Source of the DNA: Posidonia oceanica | Taxonomy: Eukaryota; Streptophyta; Magnoliopsida; Alismatales; Posidoniaceae | Length of the DNA stretch: 64,000 bases | Assembly: GCA_037176725.1 (NCBI GenBank) | Contig: JAZBRS010000049.1 | Location: forward strand, 19,424,001-19,488,000 | Direction of reading: 5' to 3' | In this document: positions 33,935-45,279 of the stretch, piece by piece | Layout of the letters: each line of letters opens with the position of its first letter | Numbering within the stretch: the first letter of the stretch is position 1 | Made by a program: the position numbers and the translations under genes | The notes under the pieces: generated by a model | What the model was told of the DNA's origin: nothing | The model's input: only the letters and a program-made list of their open reading frames with translations | The model's database searches: none

Positions 33935-35280
33935 ATGGCTTCTAGCTCAGTCCCCAATGTCTTCATGCACAACAAGAAGGGGGTCATAAAACCTTTGGAA
34001 GAGATTGAAGGGCATATGATGTCCCTTATCAAGATGGGGAAGGTATGATCTTCTTCATTAGTCCCTTCACATTCCTTTGTTCCTCATGCTTCCGAATTTC
34101 TTTGCAGGAAATCCTCAATTTTACCAAGACACCTTGCTTTGACAATGACTTCCCCTACTACTCCACTTGGGTGAAGGATTTTGTGCTTTGGGCTTGAGAG
34201 AGGAAATCTGTTTTGGCCCGTACGTGCTTTGATGGACTTTTGGATTTATTGGGCGCAAACTTGGACTGGCCCCTGCTTCATGCCTCATGCGCCTCCTGGA
34301 GTCCTGAGATTCATACCTTCTTCTTTGGGGGTTGTGAGGCGACAATCCTAGTAGAGGATGTTCACGGCCTGCTTGGCGTAGCTCAGATTGGAGCGGCTCG
34401 GCCAGATATTGACTTCCCATTGCCGCATGGAATAGCAGATATGCAAACATATATAGACCGTATCTTCACCCTTCCGCCTACCTTCCCAGTGATCAGAGGT
34501 CGCAGACTCAACTTGACACATTTGTACTTCAGCTTCCGGCGGATTGAGGAATCTGCCTCTCAGGATCAACTGCTGGTGTGTCAGCATTTACTGATTGGAG
34601 GCCTCACTTTATTTGTCACCAAGGATTTCTCCTTGGATGTTTATCATACTGAGTTCTCGATAGGCCTTACTGAGCATTTCTGGCGCTCTCCTTCAGTCGG
34701 CATTCTTGTTGCTACATATCTCGGCCTGACTAGCGTTTCCACCGGAGGGGATTTTGTAGGCTCTCCTTTCTTTCTTTCCAGGTGGCTGCAGGTCCATTTC
34801 CCGAGGCTCGGTCCCGTGAAGACGGATTTGATTGACGAAAGGGTTTTCTCTTTGTCCACTGCCCCTATTGACATTTCCGTGCCTTCCACGTCCCTTTCTC
34901 ATAAGCACCAAGTGCGAGGTTCTTCAGTTGAGCTAGAGTTGATAGGGCCCACCCACTTTGTAGTATACAACTCCCATTGTTGCTTCGAAATGGTGGGGCA
35001 GATGAAGGGAGTGCCACCTCGGCTGAGCTTTATTCCTCGTATTCGGGTTCGGGAGTGCAGTCTTCCATCTGATGCAGTAATAGTGTACTACATTCGGGCT
35101 CTTTGGTCGTCTCTGGACCGCCATGATGATTCAGAGGGGCCATCAACTGCTCCTTCGACTTGCTGCCTACCACGGGAGGATGCACACTGGAAGTGGTATT
35201 CAAAGCTACTGCCCAAACCCGAGGAGTGGGTTGAAGCGACGGGCATGCTGTGCAGGAAAAGGAAGAAGATGGTTAGATAA
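33935..35280 (+). pseudogene. Antisense gene 3 of element C: plant mobile domain / DUF7745-like protein, two exons, one nonsense codon
   Basis: Exon 1 is 33935-34042 (MASSSVPNVFMHNKKG...). The intron, 34043-34107, has GTATGA and TTTGCAG ends. Exon 2 is 34108-35280, in phase. The only break is TGA at 34195-34197 after DFVLWA. Exon 2 carries SWSPEIHTFF followed by GGCEATILVEDVHGLLG, the same LEDV-type motif as gene 1, then FVGSPFFLSRWLQVHFPR, a VYNSHCCFEMVG segment and a basic end RKRKKMVR, a possible nuclear signal. About 420 residues in all. Genes 1 and 3 are diverged paralogues with the same exon-1/intron plan. Located antisense between integrase and gene 2, it is the best preserved of the three. 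The function is unknown. Confidence 0.75.
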
Positions 35281-36983
35281 ACAGTCATTGTAATTTTTAA
35301 TTTCAGGGACCATGTATCTTTTCAAGGGAATTAATATATATATTTCATTTTTCATCCTTATTCATGTGTTTTGGACTGTTCTGAGTTTAGAAATATTCCC
35401 TGGTGGATATGATATTTGATCAAGGGCCCCTTTTCCACATTCTGCAGTTTAAGTCACAGTTAAAACGTAAGACGCTCAATATGGCCCTTATAACGTAAGA
35501 CGTAGAATATCAGACGTCCAATATCCCTCTGTTGATCGTTATACGCTTCAGATGGCGCGTCCAATGTTGGACGCTGATTTTTGCTCGTTTAACGCCCCTG
35601 AACTGTTTCCCTGCATTACCTCAGCAAATTTGTTAATCCATCTAGGGGTATTATTGCCCCTAGTCCAAAGTGATTTCTGGAAACTTAGAAACATCCTTAA
35701 CACTGTGAAATCAGCATGGTCACAGAGCACTTGGTAACAACCTATATACAATGCATATTTTAAGCAGACCTAATGCTATGAATGGGAAAGAAGAAATTAA
35801 GGGAAACTTAGGTTTTGAATAACAAGTATACTGTCTCTTCTTGAGATCCCAGTCTTAGCTCCTAGGCGAATACCAAGCGACCGTCCTGAATAGGAGGGGT
35901 CGAGTACGACGCGGAGTCGTAAAATGTCCTAGATTTTTGCATCACTGGCCTTTACTTGTTATCACATCACTGGCCTTTACTTGTTATCAGTTTCATGAGA
36001 TGATGTTGGTTGGGTAGATTTTACCCTACTCACTATTTTTGGATTTTTGACTTTATCATTTTTTTTTTGGATTTTTTATTTTCGATTTTTTTTTGGATTT
36101 TTGATTTTATCGTTTTTTTTTTTTGATTTTTGATTTTATGAGAGATGAAGAATCCTCCGGGAAGTTGGGAAACTGGAGACCTCATGGTTGGAAAACCTTG
36201 ACAGTTTGGTCCTTTGTGCATCCTAGAGTCAAAAAATACCACGGGCTCACCTTGGCACCTAACTACCCCTAGACCTAGGTCTCTGCCCCTTGCCTCTTAG
36301 TGTACAGTGCAGGATGTGGGTAGAAGGAAAGTCCATGCCCTATCCTAAGATGTCGGCTGAGGGTTTGAAGCCTAAACCCCTCCTAGTTCAAGGTTGATTG
36401 CTACTGCGCTTAGTATTCCCCAGCTTTTCAGTTTTGACTCTTGGACAGCTTCTTTGCTGCCGTCTTTTCCACTCTCTTTCTTTTTCCTTGCACATGGACA
36501 ACTTCTTTGCTGCCTTCTTTTCTACCCCCTTTTTTCTTGCTTTCTTTTCTAGGTACTTTGCCAAGTAGTCTCACCCCTTCTGAGTGCTCGGTCAATGGAC
36601 ACTCGCTTTTTGATGAACCGAGACACTCTTTCATTTGATACACTCCCCTCTTTTCTACACTTCTAGGTTTTGGCCTTAGATGCCTACCCAATTTGTATTG
36701 GGGTAACGCGCTTGACTCGAGGGATGTGTGTGGACTTGTTATTCATGAACTGGGAGGGGGCTCCTTATGATTTGCCTCTATCTCAGTGTGGGACCATTTC
36801 CTTTCCTTTTCCCACAAGGTGTTTGTGGGGTGAGGCTAAGGCATGATTCCTAGGCTTCAACAGTAGAGGGCCCTTAAGCACGGGTAGTCTAATGGCTTAG
36901 TGTGCATATCAAGGGTAGTACCTTTTGAGGTGTAGTGCATTCTAGGGATATTCAAGCCTAGTGCCATCCTCTCTGGCCAAACA
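35281..36983. other. Spacer between antisense gene 3 and integrase of element C
   Basis: No gene seen. At 35462-35590 there is a dense cluster of the palindromic motif, including a full 18-mer GCGTCCAATGTTGGACGC at 35557-35574. At 35937-35990 a 24-base phrase ('atcactggcctttacttgtt') is duplicated. At 36050-36135 there is a T-rich run of 'ttttggatttttgatttta' phrases. The remainder is unremarkable. Confidence 0.6.
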
Positions 36984-38084
36984 TTAGGCATTGCCTGGAT
37001 ATGCCTCAACTACCAAGTATGGTCCTTCCCATTTTGGTCTCAGTTTCCCATGCTTGCGAGGAAGGATTTCTTTAAGCACCCATTCACCAATATTGAATTT
37101 ACGTTCAATTACTTTCTTCTTATATGCTATTGCAAGTCGTTCTTGGTAGAGGCGTGCATGCTCAGCTGCTTGCAACCGCTTCTCATCTATCAAATCCAAC
37201 AGTAGACTTAATAATTGCCTCTTATCCTTGGCAGTTATCTCATCGTCGAGTTGTATCCTGGATGAGGGGACCATGACCTCAAATGGGACTACCGTCTCCA
37301 TACCATAAGTAAGCGCAAACGGGGTTTGGCCCGTAGGCGTTCTTATGGAGGTTCGATAGGCCCACAAGGTATCAATTAGCTTATCTATCCAGTCATGTCC
37401 CTTGGCTCCTTCTACCATTTTCTTAAGGATTCAGATTAACGTTTTATTAGTAGCTTTAGCTTGCCCATTACCGTAGGGGTAATATGGCGATGAATGATGC
37501 AAATCGATCTTAAACTTCTTACAGAGCTTTTTGAAGTCTTGGGATACGAAGATTGCGCCATTGTCTGCTACCAATTTCTTTGGGATCCCGAACCTTGAGA
37601 GGATATTCTTTCGCACGAACTTGCAAAGATTTGAAGCTTTGATTTCAGTGAATGCTTTCGCTTCAGCCCATTTGGTGAAGTACTCAGTGGCTGTGATTAT
37701 GAACCTATTCTGCTTTTCAGTGTCGAATGGTCCCACGACATCAAATGCCCACATGGAGAAGGGCCACACTGCTTGAGTTGGATTCAACTCTGATGCAGGC
37801 GCATGTATTCTGTCTGCATGGATCTGGCACTGCTTGCACCTTCTCACTTTGTTTGCGTAATCTGCCTCCATTGTGGGCCAGTAGTACCCTCTACGCAATA
37901 TCATTTTTGCCATTAATTGGGAACTGATGTGTCCTCCACATATGCCTTCATGCATTTCTCCGATGATAACTTCAACCTCCTCATAAGTGACACAACGCAG
38001 CTCTATTCCGTTGAAAGACCTTTTGAAAAGGACCTCGGTTCTCATGAAGTATCTTGTAGCCATCCTCCGAACTGCCTCTTTGTC
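36984..38084 (-). pseudogene. Integrase of element C (catalytic Glu replaced)
   Basis: One frame with TGA near 37431. The N-terminal zinc-binding part has H-X6-H (MHEGICGGHISS) and C-X2-C (RRCKQC). The core has D at 37742 (MWAFDVVGPF) and D at about 37565 (LVADNGAIF). At the DD35E glutamate position the codon 37455-37457 encodes Lys (YGNGQAKATNK), so integration activity would be lost. The C-terminal domain ends with GKLRPKWEGPYLVV. In the family, integrase joins cDNA ends to host DNA. It lies after the archaeal RNase H, the order expected for Ty3/gypsy. Confidence 0.9.
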
Positions 38085-38732
38085 CTATGAAGTTGCGTAG
38101 TCGGGGAAGATCCCGTCTTGAATGTAGTTCTGGATGTCAAAGAACCATGGGTTCCCGTCATCCTCTATGTTGTAGCAAACTTCAAACATGCCTACCCTTG
38201 ATGCCCCAACTTTTCGTCTAAGCTCCACGGCCCATGGCTCAGTTGAGTCAATGGCAGGTATCCTGTGCTGTTGAACCATTATTGTTTGCTCCTGGATATT
38301 GATGGGGAACTCGATCGAGGAAGCCAGCAAAGCGAGAGCATTTGCTAGTAGGTTATGACTCCAGAGGGTGTGGACGTACACCACTTGCTAAAATCGTGCC
38401 AATAGGAGGCGTGCAATGCCTTTGTATTCTTCTAGCCTTGGGTTGAGGGTTCTATACTTGTTCAAAATTTGTCTTAGAACCAATTGGGAGTCTCCGATGA
38501 GTTTCAACTGCCTTGCCCCTAGCTCCAGTGCTAGGCGTAGTCCGAGGATCAAGGCCTCGTATTCTGCAACATTGTTGGTATTTGCGGCAAAGTTTAGCTG
38601 TACAGCTCGAGGATTGAGAACTCCTTCTGGAGTGAGAAGTGCTACTCCGATGCCTGCCTCTTGTCTATTGAGTGCTCCATCAAAGTAGAGGGTCCATTGT
38701 TGAGTGGGAGACTCGGTGGCTTGTATTTCCAA
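38085..38732 (-). pseudogene. Archaeal-type RNase H (aRNH) of element C
   Basis: Begins after a linker, with WTLYFDGALNRQEAGIGV (Asp at about 38681), NNVAEYEALILGLRLALELG (Glu at about 38564) and LKLIGDSQLVLRQ (Asp at about 38492). TAG near 38388 interrupts it. The last catalytic Asp, normally in an ADALA motif, reads Asn here (LLANALALLAS). A second, archaeal-type RNase H between the Ty3 RNase H and integrase is the diagnostic feature of plant Tat-lineage elements, where it takes over RNA removal from a degenerate native RNase H. Another TAG lies at about 38085. Confidence 0.88.
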
Positions 38733-40709
38733 TATCTCCTCATCGGGGAAGTCTGTTCGGACTGGTTGATAATCTTCTATTGGTAGTTCTGCCAGGTGAT
38801 TTGCAATGGCCTGCCCCTTGACTGCCTTCTAGGACACATATTGCAAGTCGAATTCAATGAGGAGAAGTTGCCACCTTGCCAACCTTCCAAAGAGGGCTGG
38901 CTTCTCGAACATATATTTGATTGGGTCAATTTTGGCAATGTAACAGACTTTATGGGCTAGGAAGTAGTGTCTCAACTTTTGAGATGCCCATACCAAGGCC
39001 AAGCAGTGCTTTTCTATGGCTGTATACTTCTCTTCATAACCCAGGAAAGTTCTACTCAGATAGTAGATAGCTTTTTCCTTCTTCCCATCCTCATCATGTT
39101 GAGCTAGCACTACCCCTATTGATGATGCAATGGCTGCCACATAGAGTAGCAAAGGCTTCCCTGGCATAGGCGCTGACAGGACTAGGGGGTTCATGAGGTA
39201 TGCTTTGAGTTCATCAAAAGCTTTCTGGCATTTCTCATCCCATGTGAATTCCCTTCCTCCTTTCAGTAACTCATAAAACGGCTTACATCAATCTGCATGC
39301 TGTGAGATGAATCTCCTGATGAACTGTAAGCGGCCAATAAGTCCCCTGAGTTCCTTGATGTTTTGGGGCGGAAGCATCTGTGCTATTGCTCTGGCCTTCT
39401 GTGGGTCCACCTCAATTCCTCTCTTGCTGATGATGAAGCCCAGTAGCTTCCCGGTAGTTACCCTAAACACACATTTCTTTGTGTTCATTTTCAGCTGATA
39501 TTGCCTTGCTTTGCTCAGTACCCTTCTTAATGCCTCAAAGTGTGCCTCCCTTGTTCTTGATTTGACCAAGATATCGTCAACGTACACTTCCATGCAGTCG
39601 TGCATCATGTCGTGGAAGATGGCCATCATCGCTCTCTGATATGTTGCGCCAGCGTTCTTGAGACCAAATGGCATGACTACGTAGCAGTATGTCCCCCATG
39701 GTGTGATGAACGACGTCTTCTCTTGGTCCTCCTCTACTAGCTTAATCTGGTTGTAACCGGAGAAACCATCCATGAAAGATAGCATCTCAAATCCTGCTGT
39801 ATTGTCCACTAGCAAGTCAATATGTGGCAAAGGGAAGTCATCCTTGGGACAGGCGGCGTTGAGGTTGCGATAGTCAATGCAAACCCAAACTTTCCCGTCC
39901 TTTTTGGCCACTGGTACTATATTTGTGACCCAACTGGGGTACACAACCACTCTGATGAATTTTGCTTTGTAGAGCTTGTCAATTTCTTCTTTGACTTTGA
40001 GGGCAAGTTCCGGCCTTAGTCGCCTTAGCTTCTACTTAACGGGCTTGGTTCCAAAGTTTAGGGGAAGTAGGTGTTCCACTAGGGTTGATTGCAGTCCAGG
40101 CATATCCACATATTTGAAGGCTAGCACATCCACAAATTCTTTCAAGATTTGGACCATCTCCTCCTGCTCTTTTGGGCTCAGGCTTGCACTTATGAGTATT
40201 GATTTTGGCTCTTCAGCAGTTCCCAGGTTGACCTCCACAGTCTCTTCTTCGGCTACCTTGGTTTGCTCATCATATTTATCCATGAGGTGCTTAAGGAGGT
40301 TTGAGTCGGCCTCTTGATCTTCTTCCTCATCACTGCAGCTAACCAGCTCATACGCCTCTATTCCTGCACACTTCCCAAACCGATCAAATTCTTCTACTAG
40401 GAAGACCATGTTAGCAGTAGCCAGCTCCTGAGGCAATGCCTCCGTGTATTGACACACACACACAGTTTTGGAAGCGGTGGTCGAAGTTAACCGCGAGCTG
40501 CTAGAACTAACATGGTAATCCTCTCCCTTATTGAAAACAGAAAGTAAATTACTTTTATTCCTAGGAAATGAAAACAATATAGAATTAAACAATGTTTTAT
40601 TTACAGCATCTAGGGGGATGTCCCTAGAGTTACCTCCATCAGTAGAGGTAGGAGCCTCTCTAGGTGGGCTCGTCAGGATTGACGTTCCCATCATCTTCGA
40701 GAAGCTCAT
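38733..40709 (-). pseudogene. Reverse transcriptase and degenerate Ty3 RNase H of element C
   Basis: A single frame with TAG at 40032, TGA at 39288 and TAG at 38829. The acidic linker EEPKSILISASLSPKEQEEM precedes the RT. RT motifs are IDYRNLNAACPKDDFPLP, SFMDGFSGYNQI, FGLKNAGATYQRAM and the catalytic YVDD at 39584-39573, then GFIISKRGIEVDP and the connection IKELRGLIGRLQFIRRFI. The following native RNase H reads LLLYVAAIASSIGVVLAQ, with the usual first catalytic Asp absent, which is common in Tat elements. RT copies genomic RNA into cDNA in the particle. This is the only RT in the window. Confidence 0.92.
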
Positions 40710-41621
40710 AGTCGGCCCCTAGATCAGGGTCAACTTCAGGTCTCTGAGGTTGCAGCCCTTCAGAGAGATCAGTCGTGAGCCAGCAGACCCTGTCTACGAG
40801 TCGTTGTGACTTGCATAGAGTTTGCCCCGGCCTTTGCTCCAAAGAGGAAGAGATGTCCGGAGCTGGAGGAGGTGGAGGCTTGGAAGTGGCAGTGCCAGAA
40901 GAAGAGGGAGAAGAAGAAAGATGTGGCCGATCCAGAGGTTCAGAGGCCGATGCGCCTAGAGAAGAGGGCAAAGAAGAAAGAGGTGGCTGATCCAGAGGTT
41001 CGGGGGCCGGTGCACCTAACAGTGGTGGCGGCGATGTTGCAGTCTGACCTTCGTGAGGTTTTGCTGGCAACTCTTTTGGAGTCTGACCTTCGTGAGGTTT
41101 TGCTGCTACAGTCTGGCCTTCATGTGGCTCTGCTGTCAACTCCCTTGCAGTTTGACCTTCGTGAGGCTTTGCTGGCAATTCAAATGTTTGGAATAAGCCA
41201 GAAATGTTTACGTCGGCTGTGTCCTCTGCACTTTGGAGAGTGTTTTTAGTTGATTGCGCTAAAATAATATTTTTCAAGGGGATGAATTTGGGTCGAATAT
41301 CCCTACGCTGGTAAAATGTCCTTGTAGATTCCACTGTAGTGGTCGTCCGTCGGGGAACTGGTCGAAACCGAGTCCTCCTCATCCTTCTCTGTCACAGGCC
41401 TTCACTGGCTCCTTCATTCCCTTTTCTTCTGGGCTTAAGCCCTGGCCTTTTTTGTAGCCAATTCTCCTCATGATTTCCCATCCCACATTCATGGATGGTC
41501 TTTGGCTTTTGGAGGGCTCCTTCTTCTTGTGAAATAGCTTAGGCCTGGCCCACTTGTCCCTCAGCTCGACCATAGACACTACATTCTTGCCTTTTTCGGT
41601 GCAGGTCAGCTTCTCTCGCAC
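40660..41621 (-). pseudogene. G-patch domain and acidic linker of element C
   Basis: The G-patch (about 41483-41397) reads VGWEIMRRIGYKKGQGL followed by EEKGMKEPV, the glycine pattern of nucleic-acid-binding G-patches. A TGA at about 41379 and a one-base shift near 41390 interrupt the next segment (GLGF.., then RRDIRPKFIPLK). A linker follows with four or five imperfect copies of KPHEGQT (41050-41190). A further shift near 40670 leads to the RT frame. Element A has a G-patch at the corresponding place. Confidence 0.75.
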
Positions 41622-42140
41622 ACTGAACTAGTGCGGCAGGTATATCACATTTGCCTCTGCTTCTTGGCTTGGTATGTCCCTCACTATCTTTATGATTTTC
41701 CCATCGTGTGGGAATTTCAGGCATTGGTGCCGAGGAGATGATACTCCTTTTAAACTGTCCAGCCATTGTCTCCCCAGGATAATCTGATATGGGACATTGA
41801 CGTCTATGACGATTAGTTGGGTTAGAACCTGAGCTGGTCCTATCCCTATCTTTGTGGTCCACTTGCCATGTGCTTTTCTTTTGCTGTCATCATACCCGGC
41901 AATCGTCATATCAATGGGGGTTAAGGAGGCCTCATTCACGCCCAAGGCTCGTTTTGTATTCAACGAGCAAATGTTCATTGATGCACCAGTATCTATGAGC
42001 ACTTCAAAAATTAAGTGATTGTTTATAGAAATGATTACATTCAATGGAGCTTTTCTCCTCTCTATTGGTGCCAACTCGCTATCAGCAAAAGTAATGATTG
42101 GTTCTACAAAGGCTGCTGTAGCTATGATATGGGGCAACTT
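41622..42140 (-). pseudogene. Second retropepsin-like domain of element C
   Basis: Aspartic protease with active site VLIDTGASMNICSL (DTG 41993-41985), then VPYQIILGRQWLDSL. It aligns with the single protease of element A, including the upstream ISIYDLINSSNEHQKALL segment (42190-42240). A one-base shift near 42140 separates it from the upstream frame, and TAG at 41628 ends it. The catalytic triplet is intact. Confidence 0.82.
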
Positions 42141-43311
42141 GGGCCTTCTCTAGCACTTCTAGCAGAGCTTTCTGGTGTTCATTTGAGCTATTTATGAGGT
42201 CATAGATCGAGATCCTGGCCTGCATCTTCTTTACTTGCTCTAGGATGTCATATTCTGCCGACCCAGGTCCTACTTCAGGTCTGACCGGCTCTGCTTGCTC
42301 TGCTGGTGGCATGATTCGATTTGACAGCCTCCCTCCTCTGGTGATGGGTGCAGCAACCTCATTTCCTTTGGATGCTCCCTTCTTGAGCGGCCAGGCGAAG
42401 ATGGACTCCCTCCGTATTGATCCGCCAAGCTCTGGTGGCTTCGTGGCTCTAGCTCGCTGCTCTGTTGGCACTTGGAAGATTGGGGATGATGGAGTAGTAG
42501 TGCCTCGAAGTACTGAAGTGCTGAGGGTCGGCAATTGACTTGATGGTGGCCTTGCTGCTCTGAAGATTGGGGTGACTGGTGGTGATAGCAACTTGGGATC
42601 CCATAGCGGTGATTTTCTCCATGGCAGACGTTGTGACTCCTCCTCTTCCCGAAGGGTTGCAATCTGTGGCTCTGGCATCTTGAATGTGTATAGAATCCCT
42701 GGTCGGTTGGCTGGAATGCTAACAACCGCTCCTTGGTATTTGAATTTTAGCATTTAATGAATCGAAGATGCTACAGCCCCGACCACCGCTAGCCAAGACC
42801 TCCCTAGGATGAGTGGCTCCAGGACTTCCTCCTTCATAATGATCACTGAAGTGATACTGGTCAAAGGACCGACTGTGATTTCCATGGGTATTGTCCCTAG
42901 TGCCAACTTCTCTTTCTAATCAAACCCAGTGCACATAAAAGGAGTCCTATCCATCTCGCCCTCATTTAGCCCTAAGCTCCGGAGTGTGGAGAGAGAACTG
43001 AGGCTTCGGCTCACTCCAGTGTCGACAAATACTCCTTGGAGCACATTATCATTGATGCCCACTGTGATGACAAGTGGCAGCTCTTGCTTATGTGGGGGCG
43101 GAAGCTTCGAATCTTTGAAGACTATATTTTCCCATTCAAATTGCTGATTGGCTTTTTGAACTTGGCTTTCCTCCTCTATGTCTTCTTGTGGCTCCTCCAC
43201 TACTGCTGTGAGGTTGAACTGGGTAAGGAGCTCCTTCACTGTTAGTCCCTCATCTGCCTCACTGTCCCAATCATCATCCGAGATTATTCCCCAGTGTTCA
43301 GCTTGGCTGTC
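42141..43311 (-). pseudogene. First retropepsin-like domain and Pro-rich linker of element C
   Basis: An earlier, separate protease-like domain: LQGVFVDTGVSRSLSSLSTL (DTG 43023-43015), then LEPLILGRSWLAVVGA about 85 residues later. The usual ILGR.WL partner motif is also present, so the fold is complete by eye. In-frame stops lie at 42916 (TAG) and about 42757 (TAA). A 150-residue Pro/Ser-rich linker leads to the second protease. All segments share one frame down to the shift near 42140. Confidence 0.7.
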
Positions 43312-45279
43312 CTAGTCCTCTTCTAGTACAACATGGTTGTCCCAGTCCTTTGATGTTAGCGGATTAGGGAGTTGCTCATCCTGGAATGCCATGACTTGGT
43401 GCTTGGGGAGAGGGTCACTGTAGACCTGTTGGGACGTCCCTGTCTGCTTTCTTTGTTTGGCTCTTTTGACCAGGACATCCCATTCAAACACATCTGCCTC
43501 CACCATGTCATAGACTATGTCCCTGAAAATCCAGCAGTCATTGATGTTGTGACCATGCATTCTATGGAACAGGCAGTATTTGCTCCGATCACAATTCGGC
43601 AATTCTGGCCTAGCTGGCGAGAATTCGAGTGCTTTTGCTTCCTCTAGTTCTATAAACATATCTGCTAGTGTGACTGGTAGAGGAGGGTAATGGTCTCTTC
43701 TTCCCTTTTTGCGTGGCAATGGAGGGGGAACATTATGATAACCGCTCCCATTCCCAGTGTTGTTGGGGGGATTTCGGTTGTTGGCTTGGCCATTTTGATT
43801 GCCCCTAGTCCATTGCTGCTGGGGAGCATTCCACATAAAGCAGATCTGTTGCTGAAGGGGAGGGTTATTCCATGCCTATTGCTGTTGTGGAGGGCGGCTT
43901 CAAGCTTGCTGTTGCTGAGGAGGAGGGTGGCTCCATGCTAGCTGTTGCTGAGGAGGAGGGTGGCTCCATGCTGGCTGCTGTGAAGCTAGTATAGCCCTTT
44001 GTTCGAACAGCCTGTGTGCGGGGCTCATCTTGTTGATGACTCCGGTCACTCCCTCTATCACCTGTGCTTTTCGGCTCTTCTTCGGCTCCTCCATGAATTC
44101 ATGCAGATTTTCTTTAACAGAGAACACCACTTCGTACAAAGCCGTTACATTGGGGCAATAGGCATTTACTAGCCCCTTCTTCATTGGTCTAGTGGTGTTT
44201 GCAATGAGGGTCTGGACCACTTGTCTCTCCGGAATGGTCAGCCCTGATCTGGCTGCCATTTCTAGCCATCTGTTGGCGAATGTTACCCAGCTTTCGCCTT
44301 GCTTCATGACCTCCTTGCTTAGGTCGTGGAAGGTTGGCTTGGGGTCTATCTTGTGCTGGTATTTTGTGAGGAAGCTCTCTTTGATTTTATCAAAGCTGCT
44401 GAGGTCTTCCTTGGAGAGAGTGAGAAACCAATCCATGGACTCTCCCTCGAGTGAGTTGAAGAACAGGTGTACCACAAGCCCCAAATCATGAAAGTAGGGG
44501 ACTGACTCCATTTGGAACTGCACTAGGTGACTGAGTGGGTTAGTGGTTCCATTGAACTTGGGAGTCTTTGGGTACTTGAAGCCTAGAGGTAATCTGAATG
44601 GGGGAAATCGGCTCATATCAAAGTTTGCCCGAGCCTAGGTATGTATCCCTAATGCACTGAGCATTTTTCTCATCTCATCCAAATTTGTTATCCCGGCTGA
44701 TGGGGTCGGGACATGTGAATTGAAGGACGGATGGTTTTGCTGCTGATGGAGGTAGCTGTTGCAGAAATGTTGAGGTGCGACATGCTCGTATCGCGGGGGA
44801 GATGCCTGGTGGTGGTGATGATCTGGCCGAGGCTGATTGCCTGCCATAGGTGGTCGGGGATGTCTTAGATAGACTCCTTCCTTGTATTCGCCATGTGGCA
44901 TGTAGTTGTGTTCTTGAATCAAGGGGTTGGCCCTTGAGTTACAAGCTCCGTTGAGCGCTGTGCTCGGACCTGGGTGGTTTGTGTCCGGCGGTGGGTTGCC
45001 ATTTTGTCCCTGGTATAGATCTTCAGGGGTATGGTCCGCAACTGGCCTTCATTGTCCTTCACCGAGATGGGGTGGCTGTTGGAGGTTGTTTAGACATGGC
45101 CTCGTTTGGACTGATGTCTCTTTGTTTAAAAACTGGTACATGGCTCTATACTGGATTGAGTCCAGATCTAAGGCTTCTCCGGTGATCGGGTGGTAGATTG
45201 TAGGCTCCTCTCCCGAGGTACTTGCTGAGTCTGACCTCTCTCTTTCTAGCTGCTCAGCTTCATGGATTTGATTCATCAT
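43312..45279 (-). pseudogene. gag: gag of element C
   Basis: Starts at MMNQIHEAEQ (45279) and is open in one frame apart from TGA about 45049, TAG about 44635, TGA about 43900, TAG about 43883 and TAG about 43312. The N-terminal region is rich in His, Gln and Pro. The Gag core has FKYPKTPKFNGTTNPLSHLV, SLEGESMDWFLTLSKEDLSS and MKQGESWVTFANRWLEMAAR. A Gln/Pro-rich repeat with WSHPPPQQQ units follows, then a C-X2-H-X4-H-X4-C knuckle (CLFHRMHGHNINDC, about 43575-43534). It forms the particle shell and packages RNA. The same CHHC spacing occurs in Gag of A and B. Confidence 0.85.

Noticed and set aside
36050..36135. T-rich 'ttttttggattttt' run as a retroposon poly-A tail
   Set aside because: No flanking target duplication or LINE/SINE sequence; probably simple-sequence expansion.
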